From: a bacterium
GTDB lineage: Bacteria > UBP14 > UBA6098 > B30-G16
Assembly: GCA_021162205.1 (NCBI GenBank)
Contig: JAGGZE010000049.1
Coordinates: forward strand, 1-36,100
Reading direction: 5' to 3'
DNA: 36,100 nucleotides
The position numbers and the translations under genes were made by a program. Shown piece after piece: positions 1 to 8,568 of this stretch (positions are counted from its first letter, which is position 1; each line of letters opens with the position of its first letter). Under the pieces are notes generated by a model. It was not told the origin of the DNA. It worked only from the letters and a program-made list of their open reading frames with translations, and did no database searches.

Positions 1-16
1 AAATCAAATTTATTAC

Positions 17-44
17 TTGGAAATATCGATGTTATTATTATAGT
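17..44 (+). promoter_or_regulatory. Possible promoter of the tolB-ftsB-DUF502-rsmB run
   Basis: A sigma-70-like pair, TTGGAA at 17-22 and TATAGT at 39-44, is separated by 16 bases and lies about 32 bases before the first start codon. The surrounding DNA is very AT-rich, so a chance match is quite possible. Confidence 0.35.
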
Positions 45-75
45 TATATTATAAACATAAAATTTATATCAGATT

Positions 76-1386
76 ATGAGGATAACTTATTTAATTGCAA
101 TATGTTACTTTACTTTTATGAGCGGTTCGCTCGATGCACAGGATGTATGGCTATCCATTAGCAATTCTGGCTCCGAAAAAATTAGAATAGCGGTAATTCC
201 ATTCGTTCCGCGGGTCGAAAATCCTACCGCCGACGACATTGGAATAGGCGAGAAAATAGTGGAAGTGATAACATCCGATTTGACATTTTCACCATTTTTC
301 ACCGTTTTAGACACTCAATATTTCCCGCAACAAATTCACAGCGAAACCGATATAAATCCATTTCAATGGATGAGTATCGGTGTTCAAGCGATAATAATAG
401 GTTCTTTCAAGGTTTCGGGTGCTAATCTTAAGGTCGATGCAAGATTGTATTCGGTGAGTTCATCCAAAAGAATGTATCGAAGGAAACTCACGGAAAAGCC
501 ACGACAAATCCGAAGAATCGCTCACGCAATATCAGACGATGTCGTTAAGGCACTCACCGGCGAGGAGGGTATCGCTCAAACACAAATCGCTTTCATATCG
601 AACCGCACGGGACATAAGGAACTATACACCTGCGATTACGATGGTTTCTATGTGAACCGATTTACATATAACAATTCGATTTCGTTCACACCCGACTGGT
701 CTCCCGATGGCTTTTCGATTTCTTTCACATCGTTTTCGAATAGCAATGCGAATTTATATATATACGATTCGATGAAAAAACAGCAAAGCGTTATATCGGA
801 TTTCAATGGATTGAATGTATCGGCATCGTGGTCGCCCGATGGCAGGAAAGTCGCTTTCGTTTCCACTAAAGATGGCAATTCGGAAATTTATGTTATGGAT
901 GTCAGAACGAAATCGATTCAACGATTGACATTCAACCGTGCGATAGATACCTCTCCGAGCTGGTCGCCTAATGGCAGGAATATAGCATTTTGCTCGGATA
1001 GGTCGGGTTCACCGCAGATATATATTATGGACGACGAGGGAGCGAATGTCCGCAGATTGACATTCGAGGGCAATTTCAACGACCAGCCCTCGTGGTCACC
1101 GCGAGGCGATATTATCGCTTATGCATCGAGAGCACAAGGACAGTTCAATATCGCAATTATCGATGTCGCCGGCGAACATTTGACATATTTAACATCGATA
1201 GGGCAAAACGAACATCCCGACTGGGCACCCGATGGCTATCATATAGTATTTTGCTCGAATAGACTCGGACGATACCAACTTTATGAAATGCTCTGGGATG
1301 GCACTCGTCTGCGAAGAATAACGAATTCGATTGCTAATAACGAATCGCCAGCATGGTCGCCGAAATTCAAATGGAACTTTGAATAG
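76..1386 (+). CDS. tolB: TolB-like periplasmic beta-propeller protein
   Basis: This 436-residue protein matches TolB in length and layout. A signal peptide (about 1-21, ending near SLDAQ) is followed by a TolB N-terminal alpha/beta domain (about 35-165), then five to six PD40 propeller repeats marked by WSPDG, WSPNG, WSPRG and WAPDG (about 185-430). TolB is the periplasmic propeller of the Tol-Pal system, which links the outer membrane to the cell wall during division. No tolA, tolQ, tolR or pal lies beside it here; the next gene is a division protein. The ATG at 76 lacks a strong Shine-Dalgarno, and an ATG at residue 15 is possible but would remove the signal peptide. An alternative is a generic PD40 protein, but the N-terminal domain favours TolB. 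Confidence 0.85.
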   Translation: MRITYLIAICYFTFMSGSLDAQDVWLSISNSGSEKIRIAVIPFVPRVENPTADDIGIGEKIVEVITSDLTFSPFFTVLDTQYFPQQIHSETDINPFQWMSIGVQAIIIGSFKVSGANLKVDARLYSVSSSKRMYRRKLTEKPRQIRRIAHAISDDVVKALTGEEGIAQTQIAFISNRTGHKELYTCDYDGFYVNRFTYNNSISFTPDWSPDGFSISFTSFSNSNANLYIYDSMKKQQSVISDFNGLNVSASWSPDGRKVAFVSTKDGNSEIYVMDVRTKSIQRLTFNRAIDTSPSWSPNGRNIAFCSDRSGSPQIYIMDDEGANVRRLTFEGNFNDQPSWSPRGDIIAYASRAQGQFNIAIIDVAGEHLTYLTSIGQNEHPDWAPDGYHIVFCSNRLGRYQLYEMLWDGTRLRRITNSIANNESPAWSPKFKWNFE

Positions 1387-1395
1387 GAGAAAATT

Positions 1396-1776
1396 GTGAA
1401 CAATATACATAGAAATCTACGGCATAAGGACAAAGAAAAAATTCAAATTAAACGAATGGCATTTCAACGAACGATGAAAAAAATTTTAGTGGTAATTGCT
1501 GCATCGATATTATTTTGGTTTTTTGTCGGCGGGAATCTCGGTATTTTTGCGATGATTCGTTCCAATAAATATAAAAATAATCTTAAAATGCTTGTGGAAC
1601 GGGAGGAAAAACGGTCGAACTTACTTTCACAAAAAATAAACAAAGTTACATCGGATACTTTTTATATCGAGCAAGTTGCAAGGACAAAATATGGGATGGT
1701 TAAGGATAACGAAATTGTGTTTGTGTTCACCGATGAGGATTCATCGAAAAATATTTTTAAAAACAGTATGAAATAA
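1396..1776 (+). CDS. Septum formation initiator (FtsB/DivIC family)
   Basis: A GTG start at 1396 is supported by AGGAGA five bases upstream that overlaps the tolB stop. The 126-residue product has a basic cytoplasmic N-terminus, one membrane helix (about 29-52), a coiled coil (about 54-85) and the family C-terminal signature around VARTKYGMVKDNEIVFVF (about 92-110). FtsB/DivIC proteins are bitopic divisome components that bridge FtsL and FtsQ/DivIB. The N-terminal extension of about 25 residues is longer than in E. coli FtsB and closer to DivIC, so I give no symbol. It lies one base before the next gene, so co-transcription is likely. Confidence 0.85.
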   Translation: MNNIHRNLRHKDKEKIQIKRMAFQRTMKKILVVIAASILFWFFVGGNLGIFAMIRSNKYKNNLKMLVEREEKRSNLLSQKINKVTSDTFYIEQVARTKYGMVKDNEIVFVFTDEDSSKNIFKNSMK

Positions 1777-1777
1777 T

Positions 1778-2407
1778 ATGGAAAAGAAAACTTTATTACA
1801 GATTCTAAAAAGATATTTCATCACAGGTTTGTTGGTAACCGCACCTGCATTGATAACTTTTTTTGTGTTCGGTTTTATTTTTGTGAAAATAGATGGAATA
1901 TTGGGTGGACTTTTCAAATTATGGCTCGGAATAGAAATTCCAGGACTCGGTTTCATTGCGTTGGTTCTGCTTATTATGATTGCGGGATTTTTAACATCTT
2001 CATATATCGGCAGAAAATTATTTAAAATTTCAGATTCGATTTTTACAAAATTACCATTTGTAAAAACAGTCTATTTGACAGTAAAACAACTTCAAGAACT
2101 ATTGAAAATCAGGAAAAGTATCGTTTTTCACGGAAGTGTTCTTATAGAATATCCACGCAAAGGTATCTGGGTAATCGCTTTTTTATCATCGCCGAAACCG
2201 ATAAACATTGCAGGCAAACTAACATACCCGATTTTCGTTCCCACAACTCCAAATCCCACATCGGGTTTCTTAATTTTTGCAGATGAAAGTGAATTTATAA
2301 GACTCGATATACCTTTCGAGGAAGCTATGAAAATAGTGGTTTCGGCTGGAATCATAAATCCCGATGAGAATAATAATGAGAAACAAAAATCCATCGAAAG
2401 CGATTGA
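1778..2407 (+). CDS. DUF502 family membrane protein
   Basis: The ATG follows the previous stop by one base (TAATATG). The 209-residue protein has two hydrophobic helices (about 14-36 and 53-75) after a basic N-terminus, then a soluble beta-rich domain with the DUF502-type run VKTVYLTVKQ (about 93-102), later GIWVIAF and IFVPTTPNPTSGFLIF. DUF502 proteins occur in many bacteria and chloroplasts; their biochemical role was not established to my knowledge. The gene overlaps the start of rsmB by 44 bases, so the two are probably translated together. Confidence 0.85.
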   Translation: MEKKTLLQILKRYFITGLLVTAPALITFFVFGFIFVKIDGILGGLFKLWLGIEIPGLGFIALVLLIMIAGFLTSSYIGRKLFKISDSIFTKLPFVKTVYLTVKQLQELLKIRKSIVFHGSVLIEYPRKGIWVIAFLSSPKPINIAGKLTYPIFVPTTPNPTSGFLIFADESEFIRLDIPFEEAMKIVVSAGIINPDENNNEKQKSIESD

Positions 2408-3716
2408 AATTAGAATCGGTGCAATCGATGCACTATCCGAAATTTTGGAAAATAATCAAAATGCCGGCATATCGATAAATTTCATTTCAAATAAGAAAAA
2501 TATTCGAGGAAGAGATAAATCTCTTTTAAGCCAGATTGTTTTTGGTGTATTGAAAAATTTATCCTTTCTCGATTATATCCTGATAAAATTGTTGAAATCG
2601 GGTAAATTCCCATCGAAAATCGGGACGAATGCACTGCGTATAGGTGCGTATCAGATAGCATTCACAAATATTCCGGATTATGCTGCGGTCGATTCGACTG
2701 TCGAGTCTGTTCGCTCATTCGATGCAAAGGAGCGCGAAATCGCTCTTGTAAATGCGGTTCTGCGAAATTTCATTAGGAAATGGAAATGTATAAAATTGCC
2801 GGAAAATACACTCGATTATCTATCGGTGAAATATTCGCATCCTGTTTGGCTCGTCGAGCGATGGCTCGAAAGATATGGCAAAGAAATAGTGGAAAAATTG
2901 CTTTCGGCGAACAATTTACCGCCGCCAAAAACATTTAGGATAAATACATTGCGAATTTCGATAGCCGAATTGAAAAAATCGCTTGCAGAAAATGGAATAA
3001 AATATTCCGATACCCAATTCGATGAATTTTTCAATCTCGATGAAAAGATTTCACCGAATGATTTTGCACCATTTCGAGACGGATATGTTTCCGTTCAGGA
3101 TGCGGCGTTTGCTATTCCGATTATTCTACTCGACCCGCACAGCGATGAAAAAATTCTCGAAATCGGCGCCGCTCCCGGTGGAAAAACAACACATATCATC
3201 GAAAAACTCGTAGGGAAAACCGAAAATTTTTTTGCGGGTGACATCTCATATCGAAGAAACCTGTCGATTTTACAAAATTTAAAAAGGTTAAAACATCCAA
3301 CTCCTGCGATTATCACATTCGATGCTCGAACGATGCCATTTATGCCGAGAACATTCGATAAAATTTTCATCGATGCGCCCTGTTCGTCATTCGGTGTAAT
3401 CAGAAGACATCCAGAAATTCGATGGTTCAGGAAAATCGAGGATATAAAAAGGTTGGCGAAAATCCAATCGAAAATAATTCGAAGCGCATATACGATATTA
3501 AAAGACGGCGGGACTTTGATTTTCACAACCTGCACTACTGAACCGGAGGAAAATCGAGGTGCTATCCGCACAATTCAACGGTTAGGGATGAAATTTACAC
3601 CGATTAGTTCATACATTTTATCGAAATTTATCGAATCGGATAGTTTGGGAGTTAGAACATATCCTCACAGAGATAATTTCGACGGTAGTTTTACGGTATG
3701 TGCCAAAAAGAAGTGA
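2364..3716 (+). CDS. rsmB: 16S rRNA m5C967 methyltransferase (RsmB/Fmu)
   Basis: RsmB uses SAM to methylate C967 of 16S rRNA. The 450-residue protein has the usual two parts: a NusB-like RNA-binding domain (about 10-150) and a Rossmann methyltransferase domain. The SAM motif reads EIGAAPGGKT (about 266-275). Motif IV is DAPCSSFGVIRRHPEIRW with Cys340, and motif VI is TTCTTEPEEN with Cys390. These are the two cysteines of RNA m5C methyltransferases, Cys390 being the expected nucleophile. Two starts are possible, 2364 or an in-frame ATG at 2376; neither has a clear Shine-Dalgarno and both lie inside the DUF502 gene, as expected for translational coupling. Confidence 0.93.
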   Translation: MRIIMRNKNPSKAIEIRIGAIDALSEILENNQNAGISINFISNKKNIRGRDKSLLSQIVFGVLKNLSFLDYILIKLLKSGKFPSKIGTNALRIGAYQIAFTNIPDYAAVDSTVESVRSFDAKEREIALVNAVLRNFIRKWKCIKLPENTLDYLSVKYSHPVWLVERWLERYGKEIVEKLLSANNLPPPKTFRINTLRISIAELKKSLAENGIKYSDTQFDEFFNLDEKISPNDFAPFRDGYVSVQDAAFAIPIILLDPHSDEKILEIGAAPGGKTTHIIEKLVGKTENFFAGDISYRRNLSILQNLKRLKHPTPAIITFDARTMPFMPRTFDKIFIDAPCSSFGVIRRHPEIRWFRKIEDIKRLAKIQSKIIRSAYTILKDGGTLIFTTCTTEPEENRGAIRTIQRLGMKFTPISSYILSKFIESDSLGVRTYPHRDNFDGSFTVCAKKK

Positions 3717-3778
3717 TAAATTTGAATGTTAAACTAAAATATCGTATTTTGCCAAAAAATAAACCGAAACGAATTACT

Positions 3779-4618
3779 TCAATCGAATTCCCATAGAAAA
3801 CATCTCGAATTCGATTCGATATATGGCTGAGCGAAAGTAAGACTATCGCCGACTGTAATGCCTTCGCTAAGTGATTTATTATATGTGAACCTGACCTCGA
3901 ATGCATCACAATCGACAGTCGCGCCATCGCGGTCGCCATCGAGCATCTCGCCATCGGCGGATGAATAAATATATGGACCGACTCGAATAGTATATTGCTT
4001 ATCCATTTCCAACGGATAGGAAAAATTTAGCACTGCGAGTGCAACCTCATCGTAATATGTCAAACTGAAAAATTGTGCGATACTCATATCGTCATATATT
4101 GTGATATTGCCCTCGCCGAAGATGAGATTATCGGGATTTACACCCTCGGAGAAATAAATAGCGAGTGAATAAACCTCGTCGAGAGTCGAATCGTAGTTTC
4201 GCAGAAGGTCGACATAATATACTTGAAGAACACTTCCCGTTATGAATTCCTGCGAAATTGTTTCCATCAGTTTTCCCGAGGCATCGGTAATACCATCTAA
4301 AACTTCAAATCTATATTCTGTGGAGTCTTCAAGTGGATTATCTGGAATGAAAACGATTCTTTCGCCACCGTATAGCACTGTTCCCGATACAGAATTTCCC
4401 GCCGGCAATTGGATAAGTTTCACTGTCTCATCACCGACACCATCGAGAGGTTGTCTGGGAACATCGACAGATAATCGCAAAGATATATTCCGCCTAACAT
4501 TGCTAATCCCGAAATTCAAACATTTTGGATATGGATTATGTTCTTTGGGACCACATCCAATAGTCGAAACAATCGCTAATGACAAAATAAATAATTTTAA
4601 AATATAACAAATTTTCAT
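3779..4618 (-). CDS. Lipoprotein with SbsA-type Ig-like domain
   Basis: I place the start at 4618, not at the upstream in-frame codon at 4654, because that ATG overlaps the amrS stop in an ATGA junction and begins a proper lipoprotein signal: hydrophobic core then STIGC with the lipidated Cys at residue 22. The mature protein (279 residues in all) carries a bacterial Ig-like region seen in SbsA-type proteins (about 45-145; IPDNPLEDSTEYRFEV and ITDASGKLM). The C-terminal half is beta-rich with no motif I recognise. It is likely an exported, membrane-anchored surface or periplasmic protein. Coupling to amrS suggests shared expression, but no functional link is evident. Confidence 0.7.
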   Translation of the reverse strand: MKICYILKLFILSLAIVSTIGCGPKEHNPYPKCLNFGISNVRRNISLRLSVDVPRQPLDGVGDETVKLIQLPAGNSVSGTVLYGGERIVFIPDNPLEDSTEYRFEVLDGITDASGKLMETISQEFITGSVLQVYYVDLLRNYDSTLDEVYSLAIYFSEGVNPDNLIFGEGNITIYDDMSIAQFFSLTYYDEVALAVLNFSYPLEMDKQYTIRVGPYIYSSADGEMLDGDRDGATVDCDAFEVRFTYNKSLSEGITVGDSLTFAQPYIESNSRCFLWEFD

Positions 4619-5604
4619 AAAACAAAATCTACTTTCGCACCGCATTTCGAACATTTGCCATCGTCGGTAATTCCCCGAGCAGCCGAAGTAAATCCTCTTC
4701 GTTCAATTAATAAATTATTGCATTCGGGGCAATAAGTATTTTCGGCATCGTGAATAGGCAAATTCCCGATATATACATAGGACAATTTTTCTTTCGCAAT
4801 ATTATATGCATTTATAAGAATTTCAGGTGAAGTCGGCGGCACATTAAATTTATATGAAGGATAATATCTTGAAAGGTGAAGTGGAATTTTTGGATTTACA
4901 CTTTCGACAAAATCTACCAACTTGCGAATTTCCTTTTCGGTATCGTTGAGAGTAGGAATCATTAGGAAAGTAATTTCGATGTGAGTTTTTTTCGCTGATT
5001 GCTTAATAGTTTCAAGCACAGATTCCAGTTTCCCGCCAGTGAATTTACGATATGCTTCTGGATTCATAGATTTCAGGTCGATATTCATAGCATCGATATG
5101 AGGCAAAAGTTCATCCAAAGGTTCTGGCTCGATATATCCATTAGTTATAGCGAGCATAGAAACTCCCTTAGGACGGCCTATTTTAGCCACATCGATAATA
5201 TACTCGAACCAAATTAGTGGCTCGGTATATGTGAATGCGATTCCTGCCGCTCGTTCTCTCAATGCAATAGTTACAAGCAGGTCGGATGTTAAATGCTGTG
5301 TCGGAACTTTAGACTGCGATATTTCCCAATTTTGACACCAATCGCAATGGAAATTGCATCCATTTGGAGCGACCGATAGAACATAATTCCCAGGTTTGAA
5401 ATGAAATAACGGTTTTTTCTCGATAGGGTCCATTGCGATACTTGTGGTTTCTCCATAACCTGTCGCGATAAGTTTGCCATTTATATTCCGTCTGATTCTG
5501 CAAATACCTGCTTTGCCAGGTTTTAATCGGCAAAAATGAGGACACAATTCACATTGAACTTCACCGTTTTCGAGCGGTTTCCAAAATTTCGCTTCCACTG
5601 ACAT
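4615..5604 (-). CDS. amrS: AmmeMemoRadiSam-system radical SAM enzyme (AmrS-type)
   Basis: The 329-residue protein has the canonical radical SAM cluster CX3CX2C at Cys83, Cys87 and Cys90 (CNFHCDWCQNW). The N-terminal cysteine set CELCPHFC...GICRIR (Cys18, 21, 25, 35) and the segment DPIEKKPLFHFKPG are typical of AmrS. A rubredoxin-like zinc ribbon ends the protein (YCPECNN and GKCSKCGAK). AmrS usually accompanies AmrA/AmrB (AMMECR1 and Memo homologues), which are not in this window; the substrate is unknown. PflA-type activases share the fold, but the extra cysteines favour AmrS. The start is preceded by GGGGTGAT. It is transcribed away from the permease with its own likely promoter. Confidence 0.88.
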   Translation of the reverse strand: MSVEAKFWKPLENGEVQCELCPHFCRLKPGKAGICRIRRNINGKLIATGYGETTSIAMDPIEKKPLFHFKPGNYVLSVAPNGCNFHCDWCQNWEISQSKVPTQHLTSDLLVTIALRERAAGIAFTYTEPLIWFEYIIDVAKIGRPKGVSMLAITNGYIEPEPLDELLPHIDAMNIDLKSMNPEAYRKFTGGKLESVLETIKQSAKKTHIEITFLMIPTLNDTEKEIRKLVDFVESVNPKIPLHLSRYYPSYKFNVPPTSPEILINAYNIAKEKLSYVYIGNLPIHDAENTYCPECNNLLIERRGFTSAARGITDDGKCSKCGAKVDFVL

Positions 5605-5642
5605 CTACATCACCCCTAAATACCTATAATATTTTATAATAT

Positions 5643-5671
5643 TATTTAGCGACACGGTGGAATTTTGTCAA
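5643..5671 (-). promoter_or_regulatory. Possible promoter for amrS and the lipoprotein
   Basis: On the minus strand a perfect TTGACA (5671-5666) is followed 17 bases later by a weak TAAATA (5648-5643), with further AT-rich -10 candidates just downstream. It lies about 40 bases before the amrS start. The -35 match is good and the -10 is poor. Confidence 0.4.
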
Positions 5672-5717
5672 CAAATATCTAATAAAAGTCGTGAATTTTA
5701 TTTATCCTAAAATAAAA

Positions 5718-6956
5718 TCAGTCATCTAATTTTTCCGGAGTGTAACCGGCATTTATGATAGCATTCATTATCGTATCATTATCGACATTGCCATCGACCT
5801 CGACTTTTTTTGTGGAAAGGTCGATAATCACATCGACAACGCCATCGATTTTGCGCAGTGCCGAATCGATAGTTTTTACACAGTGCTGGCAAGACATATC
5901 TGGCACAGAAAATATTTTACCCATTCCTGAAACCTCCTGTTTATTCGAATATTTTGCATAAAATGCTTTAACAATCAACACAAGCAAAATAACCACCGAT
6001 GCAGATTTTAACCAAGTGGGTAGCATTTGCATTTTTCCTGTTAAAAACATCGTTTCGCCAGCGAATTTCAGCCAAATGAAATCGAGCAGAATTCCGAATA
6101 CAACCGAAGCTATAGTTATTGTAGCAAGATATATCACGAGCACTTTTTTGCCAAGTTTTCCACCGACAAACGATATTGTTGCGGTATTCGTAGCGGGACC
6201 GCCGATTAGAAAAATCAATCCCGCACCGGGTGTCATACCTTTCATTATCAGCGATGCAGCGATTGGAATCGAACCTGTCGCACACACATACATCGGTATC
6301 GATATAGCGAGCATAATCGGATATGCTATAAGAGGGTTTCCAAGATATGTGCCGATAAAATTATTAGGGATAAAAAACGATATAAGTCCGCCCGTGATAA
6401 TCCCGATAACCAGCCATTTCGCTATATCCTCGACCAGTTCGAAATAGCCGTAGCTGAACATTTTCGAGATTTTCTCGCCGAATGAGTGTGTGTGAGGTTC
6501 ATCATTATCGCATATATTGCAGGAGAATTTATCGTCCTCGTGAATGCGATTTTGTTCATCGGGAAGATTATTTGCAAAAATTCCAGCAACGATTCCCGAT
6601 ATAAATGCAGCAATTGGTCGGAAAATTGCGAAAATCGGTCCGAGAAGCGAATATGTCGCAAAAATCGAATCTATTCCGCTTGTGGGAGTCGAAATTAAAA
6701 ACGATAATGTTGCACCCTTTCCAGCACCGGATTTGCGAATATGCGCCGCAACTGGAATAACTCCGCAGGAACATAGTGGAAGTGGAACTCCGAATAATGC
6801 CGCCTTTATAACAGAATAAATATTCCGATTTGAAAGATGTTTATATATAGTATCCCGAGGAAAAACGATATGCAGAAACCCTGCTATACCAAATCCAAAC
6901 AATAGATATGGCGCCATATCTGTCAGAAGTATCCATATTTCTTTAAGTAATCCCAT
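5718..6956 (-). CDS. Permease of the SO_0444/ArsP (DUF318) type fused to an HMA metal-binding domain
   Basis: The 412-residue protein has about eight to ten membrane helices. The first permease half carries PLPLCSCGVIPVA (Cys62 and Cys64), a hallmark of DUF318 permeases proposed to export copper, zinc or organoarsenicals. A central cytosolic loop (about 141-162) is rich in metal ligands (Cys146, Cys149, His155, His157). The second half has GGPATNTATISFVGG. After the last helix and a linker comes an HMA domain (about 346-412) with the metal-binding MSCQHC (Cys356, Cys359). The SO_0444 family of Cu/Zn efflux transporters has this layout. The metal cannot be fixed from sequence. The gene starts 28 bases after the glycosylase gene; I see no strong Shine-Dalgarno. 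Confidence 0.85.
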   Translation of the reverse strand: MGLLKEIWILLTDMAPYLLFGFGIAGFLHIVFPRDTIYKHLSNRNIYSVIKAALFGVPLPLCSCGVIPVAAHIRKSGAGKGATLSFLISTPTSGIDSIFATYSLLGPIFAIFRPIAAFISGIVAGIFANNLPDEQNRIHEDDKFSCNICDNDEPHTHSFGEKISKMFSYGYFELVEDIAKWLVIGIITGGLISFFIPNNFIGTYLGNPLIAYPIMLAISIPMYVCATGSIPIAASLIMKGMTPGAGLIFLIGGPATNTATISFVGGKLGKKVLVIYLATITIASVVFGILLDFIWLKFAGETMFLTGKMQMLPTWLKSASVVILLVLIVKAFYAKYSNKQEVSGMGKIFSVPDMSCQHCVKTIDSALRKIDGVVDVIIDLSTKKVEVDGNVDNDTIMNAIINAGYTPEKLDD

Positions 6957-6984
6957 ATAATAAAATAAATGATTATTTGCATTT

Positions 6985-7647
6985 TTACTTGAATATTTTT
7001 CCCGTTTGTTTCGCCCAAAATAATAAATCGAGATAGTCCATCGGGATTTTCACATATTTGGAAAAATTTTGCATTTTTTTCTCGATAGATAGATATTTTT
7101 TCCTGTTCATCGAACGGGGTATTTCATCTATTATAGCGATTGCGAAAAGAGTTTTCAAAATATGTCTATCTAAAATCGCAATATTTTTGCCCCAGCCGAT
7201 ATTTCGCAGAAAATGACTCGCCTCCTTATAGCCGAAACCATTAACATTTTCCACAAACCATTCCCTTGCAAGATATGGGTCGTCGAAGCGCTGCAAAATT
7301 TCGACTATCGAATTTCTCGAATAAAATTTTTCGATTGCATCGATAATTCGTTTCGACTTGGTATATTTGAACCGAACACCTGTGAGGCATTTCAAAATAG
7401 AATCTTGTTCGAGATTGGATAAATCATCGTTCTTAAATATTTCCTCGACCGATTGCCAGCACGCAACCGCCTTCGATTGCGGTGTCAGCAGGCAAAATAT
7501 CATCTCGGCAAAAATATTTCTATCATCACGACTTTCCCATATTTTTGCGAATTCATCGAGTCTTTGGATAATTTTATCCTTCGATGCGATATAATCGGTT
7601 TTCAACTTTTTTACAGCGGTTTTAGAGTATTTTTGCGACATATTCAC
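6985..7647 (-). CDS. Ogg2-type 8-oxoguanine DNA glycosylase/AP lyase
   Basis: This 220-residue protein matches the short Ogg2 family of the HhH-GPD superfamily. It has LLTPQSKA (about 54-60), GVRFKYTKSKR (90-100), the helix-hairpin-helix segment NGFGYKEASHFLRNIG with the predicted catalytic Lys141, and AILDRHILK with the catalytic Asp160. Ogg2 removes 8-oxoguanine opposite C and nicks the abasic site. The GTG at 7647 and an ATG at 7641 are both usable; both lie inside the 3' end of the GAF gene, so translation is coupled. Pairing with a methionine sulfoxide reductase-like gene and a metal exporter suggests an oxidative or metal stress theme, which is inference. Confidence 0.85.
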   Translation of the reverse strand: MNMSQKYSKTAVKKLKTDYIASKDKIIQRLDEFAKIWESRDDRNIFAEMIFCLLTPQSKAVACWQSVEEIFKNDDLSNLEQDSILKCLTGVRFKYTKSKRIIDAIEKFYSRNSIVEILQRFDDPYLAREWFVENVNGFGYKEASHFLRNIGWGKNIAILDRHILKTLFAIAIIDEIPRSMNRKKYLSIEKKMQNFSKYVKIPMDYLDLLFWAKQTGKIFK

Positions 7648-8080
7648 ATACTATTTCGAGAAAAATTTTATCATCGTCAGTAAATGGTGCAATAGAATAC
7701 GAATCTATATCGAGTTCTGCGATGAATTTATTGTTTTTGAATATCGGTATAACAATTTCCGATTTCACATTTATACTGCAGCAAAGATAATTTGTTTCTT
7801 TGCTAATATCGTCGATTACAAACATTTTTTCAGTTTCAGCGGATTGACCGCAAATTCCGTTGCCATAATGTATTTTTATATGCTCGGTCGGTTCGCCCGC
7901 AAAAGTTTCGAGAATCAACATTTTTTCTTCCACTCGAGCGAAATAAAATCCAACCCAATCGTAATGTGGGACTTTATCCATAAGAATTTTGCATATACTG
8001 TCTAATTTTTTATCTTTCACCGTATTCGATCGGCAAATATTCAAAATATCGGACAGCAATTTTTCAAATAATCTATTCAT
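7622..8080 (-). CDS. GAF-domain protein resembling free methionine-(R)-sulfoxide reductase
   Basis: The single GAF domain fills the 152-residue protein. YDWVGFYF (40-47), YGNGICGQS (72-80) and SEIVIPIFKN followed by AELDIDS match the fRMsr pattern. Cys77 sits where fRMsr has a conserved Cys in GRGVCG, and Cys101 aligns with the catalytic Cys before SEIVLP; Cys100 is an additional neighbour. fRMsr reduces free methionine-(R)-sulfoxide using thioredoxin. The retained cysteines make that activity plausible, but a sensor role is possible. It is the first gene of a minus-strand run with the glycosylase and permease, divergent from rpmA across 215 AT-rich bases that must hold both promoters. Confidence 0.7.
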   Translation of the reverse strand: MNRLFEKLLSDILNICRSNTVKDKKLDSICKILMDKVPHYDWVGFYFARVEEKMLILETFAGEPTEHIKIHYGNGICGQSAETEKMFVIDDISKETNYLCCSINVKSEIVIPIFKNNKFIAELDIDSYSIAPFTDDDKIFLEIVCEYVAKIL

Positions 8081-8295
8081 TATTTTTGATTCTTTTTATA
8101 TCGATATTTTCTAATTAATTCAAAATAATTGATAACCAAAACTTTACTAACAAAATAGTTCCTATTGTAAAATGTTCGACGGTATAGAATTCATTTTCGA
8201 TTAGTCGATAATTCTTTTGGAAAATATTTAAAAAATACTTGCGCAAAAAAACAGATGATATATTTTTTCTAATTCAAAGATAGCAGGAGGTAAAA

Positions 8296-8553
8296 ATGGC
8301 GCATAAGAAAGGTGCAGGAAGTTCTCGCAATAGCAAGGATAGCATAGGTAAAAGACTCGGTGTGAAAAAATTTTCGGGAGAATCTGTTCGCGCAGGAAAT
8401 ATTTTAGTTCGTCAACGAGGAACTAAATTCCACGCAGGTGAAAATGTTGGAAGAGGCAGAGATTACACTCTTTTCGCTCTCATCGATGGAATTGTGAAAT
8501 TTGGGCAAAATCGATTCGGGAAAAAGACAATTTCTGTATTCTCCAATAAATGA
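8296..8553 (+). CDS. rpmA: 50S ribosomal protein bL27
   Basis: A strong AGGAGG lies six to seven bases before the ATG. The 85-residue product is a full-length bL27: [20 protein letters not shown] at the N-terminus, then [28 protein letters not shown]. bL27 sits near the peptidyl transferase centre. Its usual partner rplU (bL21) is not upstream; the upstream genes run the other way. The next gene begins 15 bases later. Confidence 0.97.
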   Translation: MAHKKGAGSSRNSKDSIGKRLGVKKFSGESVRAGNILVRQRGTKFHAGENVGRGRDYTLFALIDGIVKFGQNRFGKKTISVFSNK

Positions 8554-8568
8554 ATTTAGGAGAATTTA

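Noticed and set aside
3095-3571. 158-codon minus-strand open frame
   Set aside because: It is antisense to rsmB, whose motifs are unambiguous.
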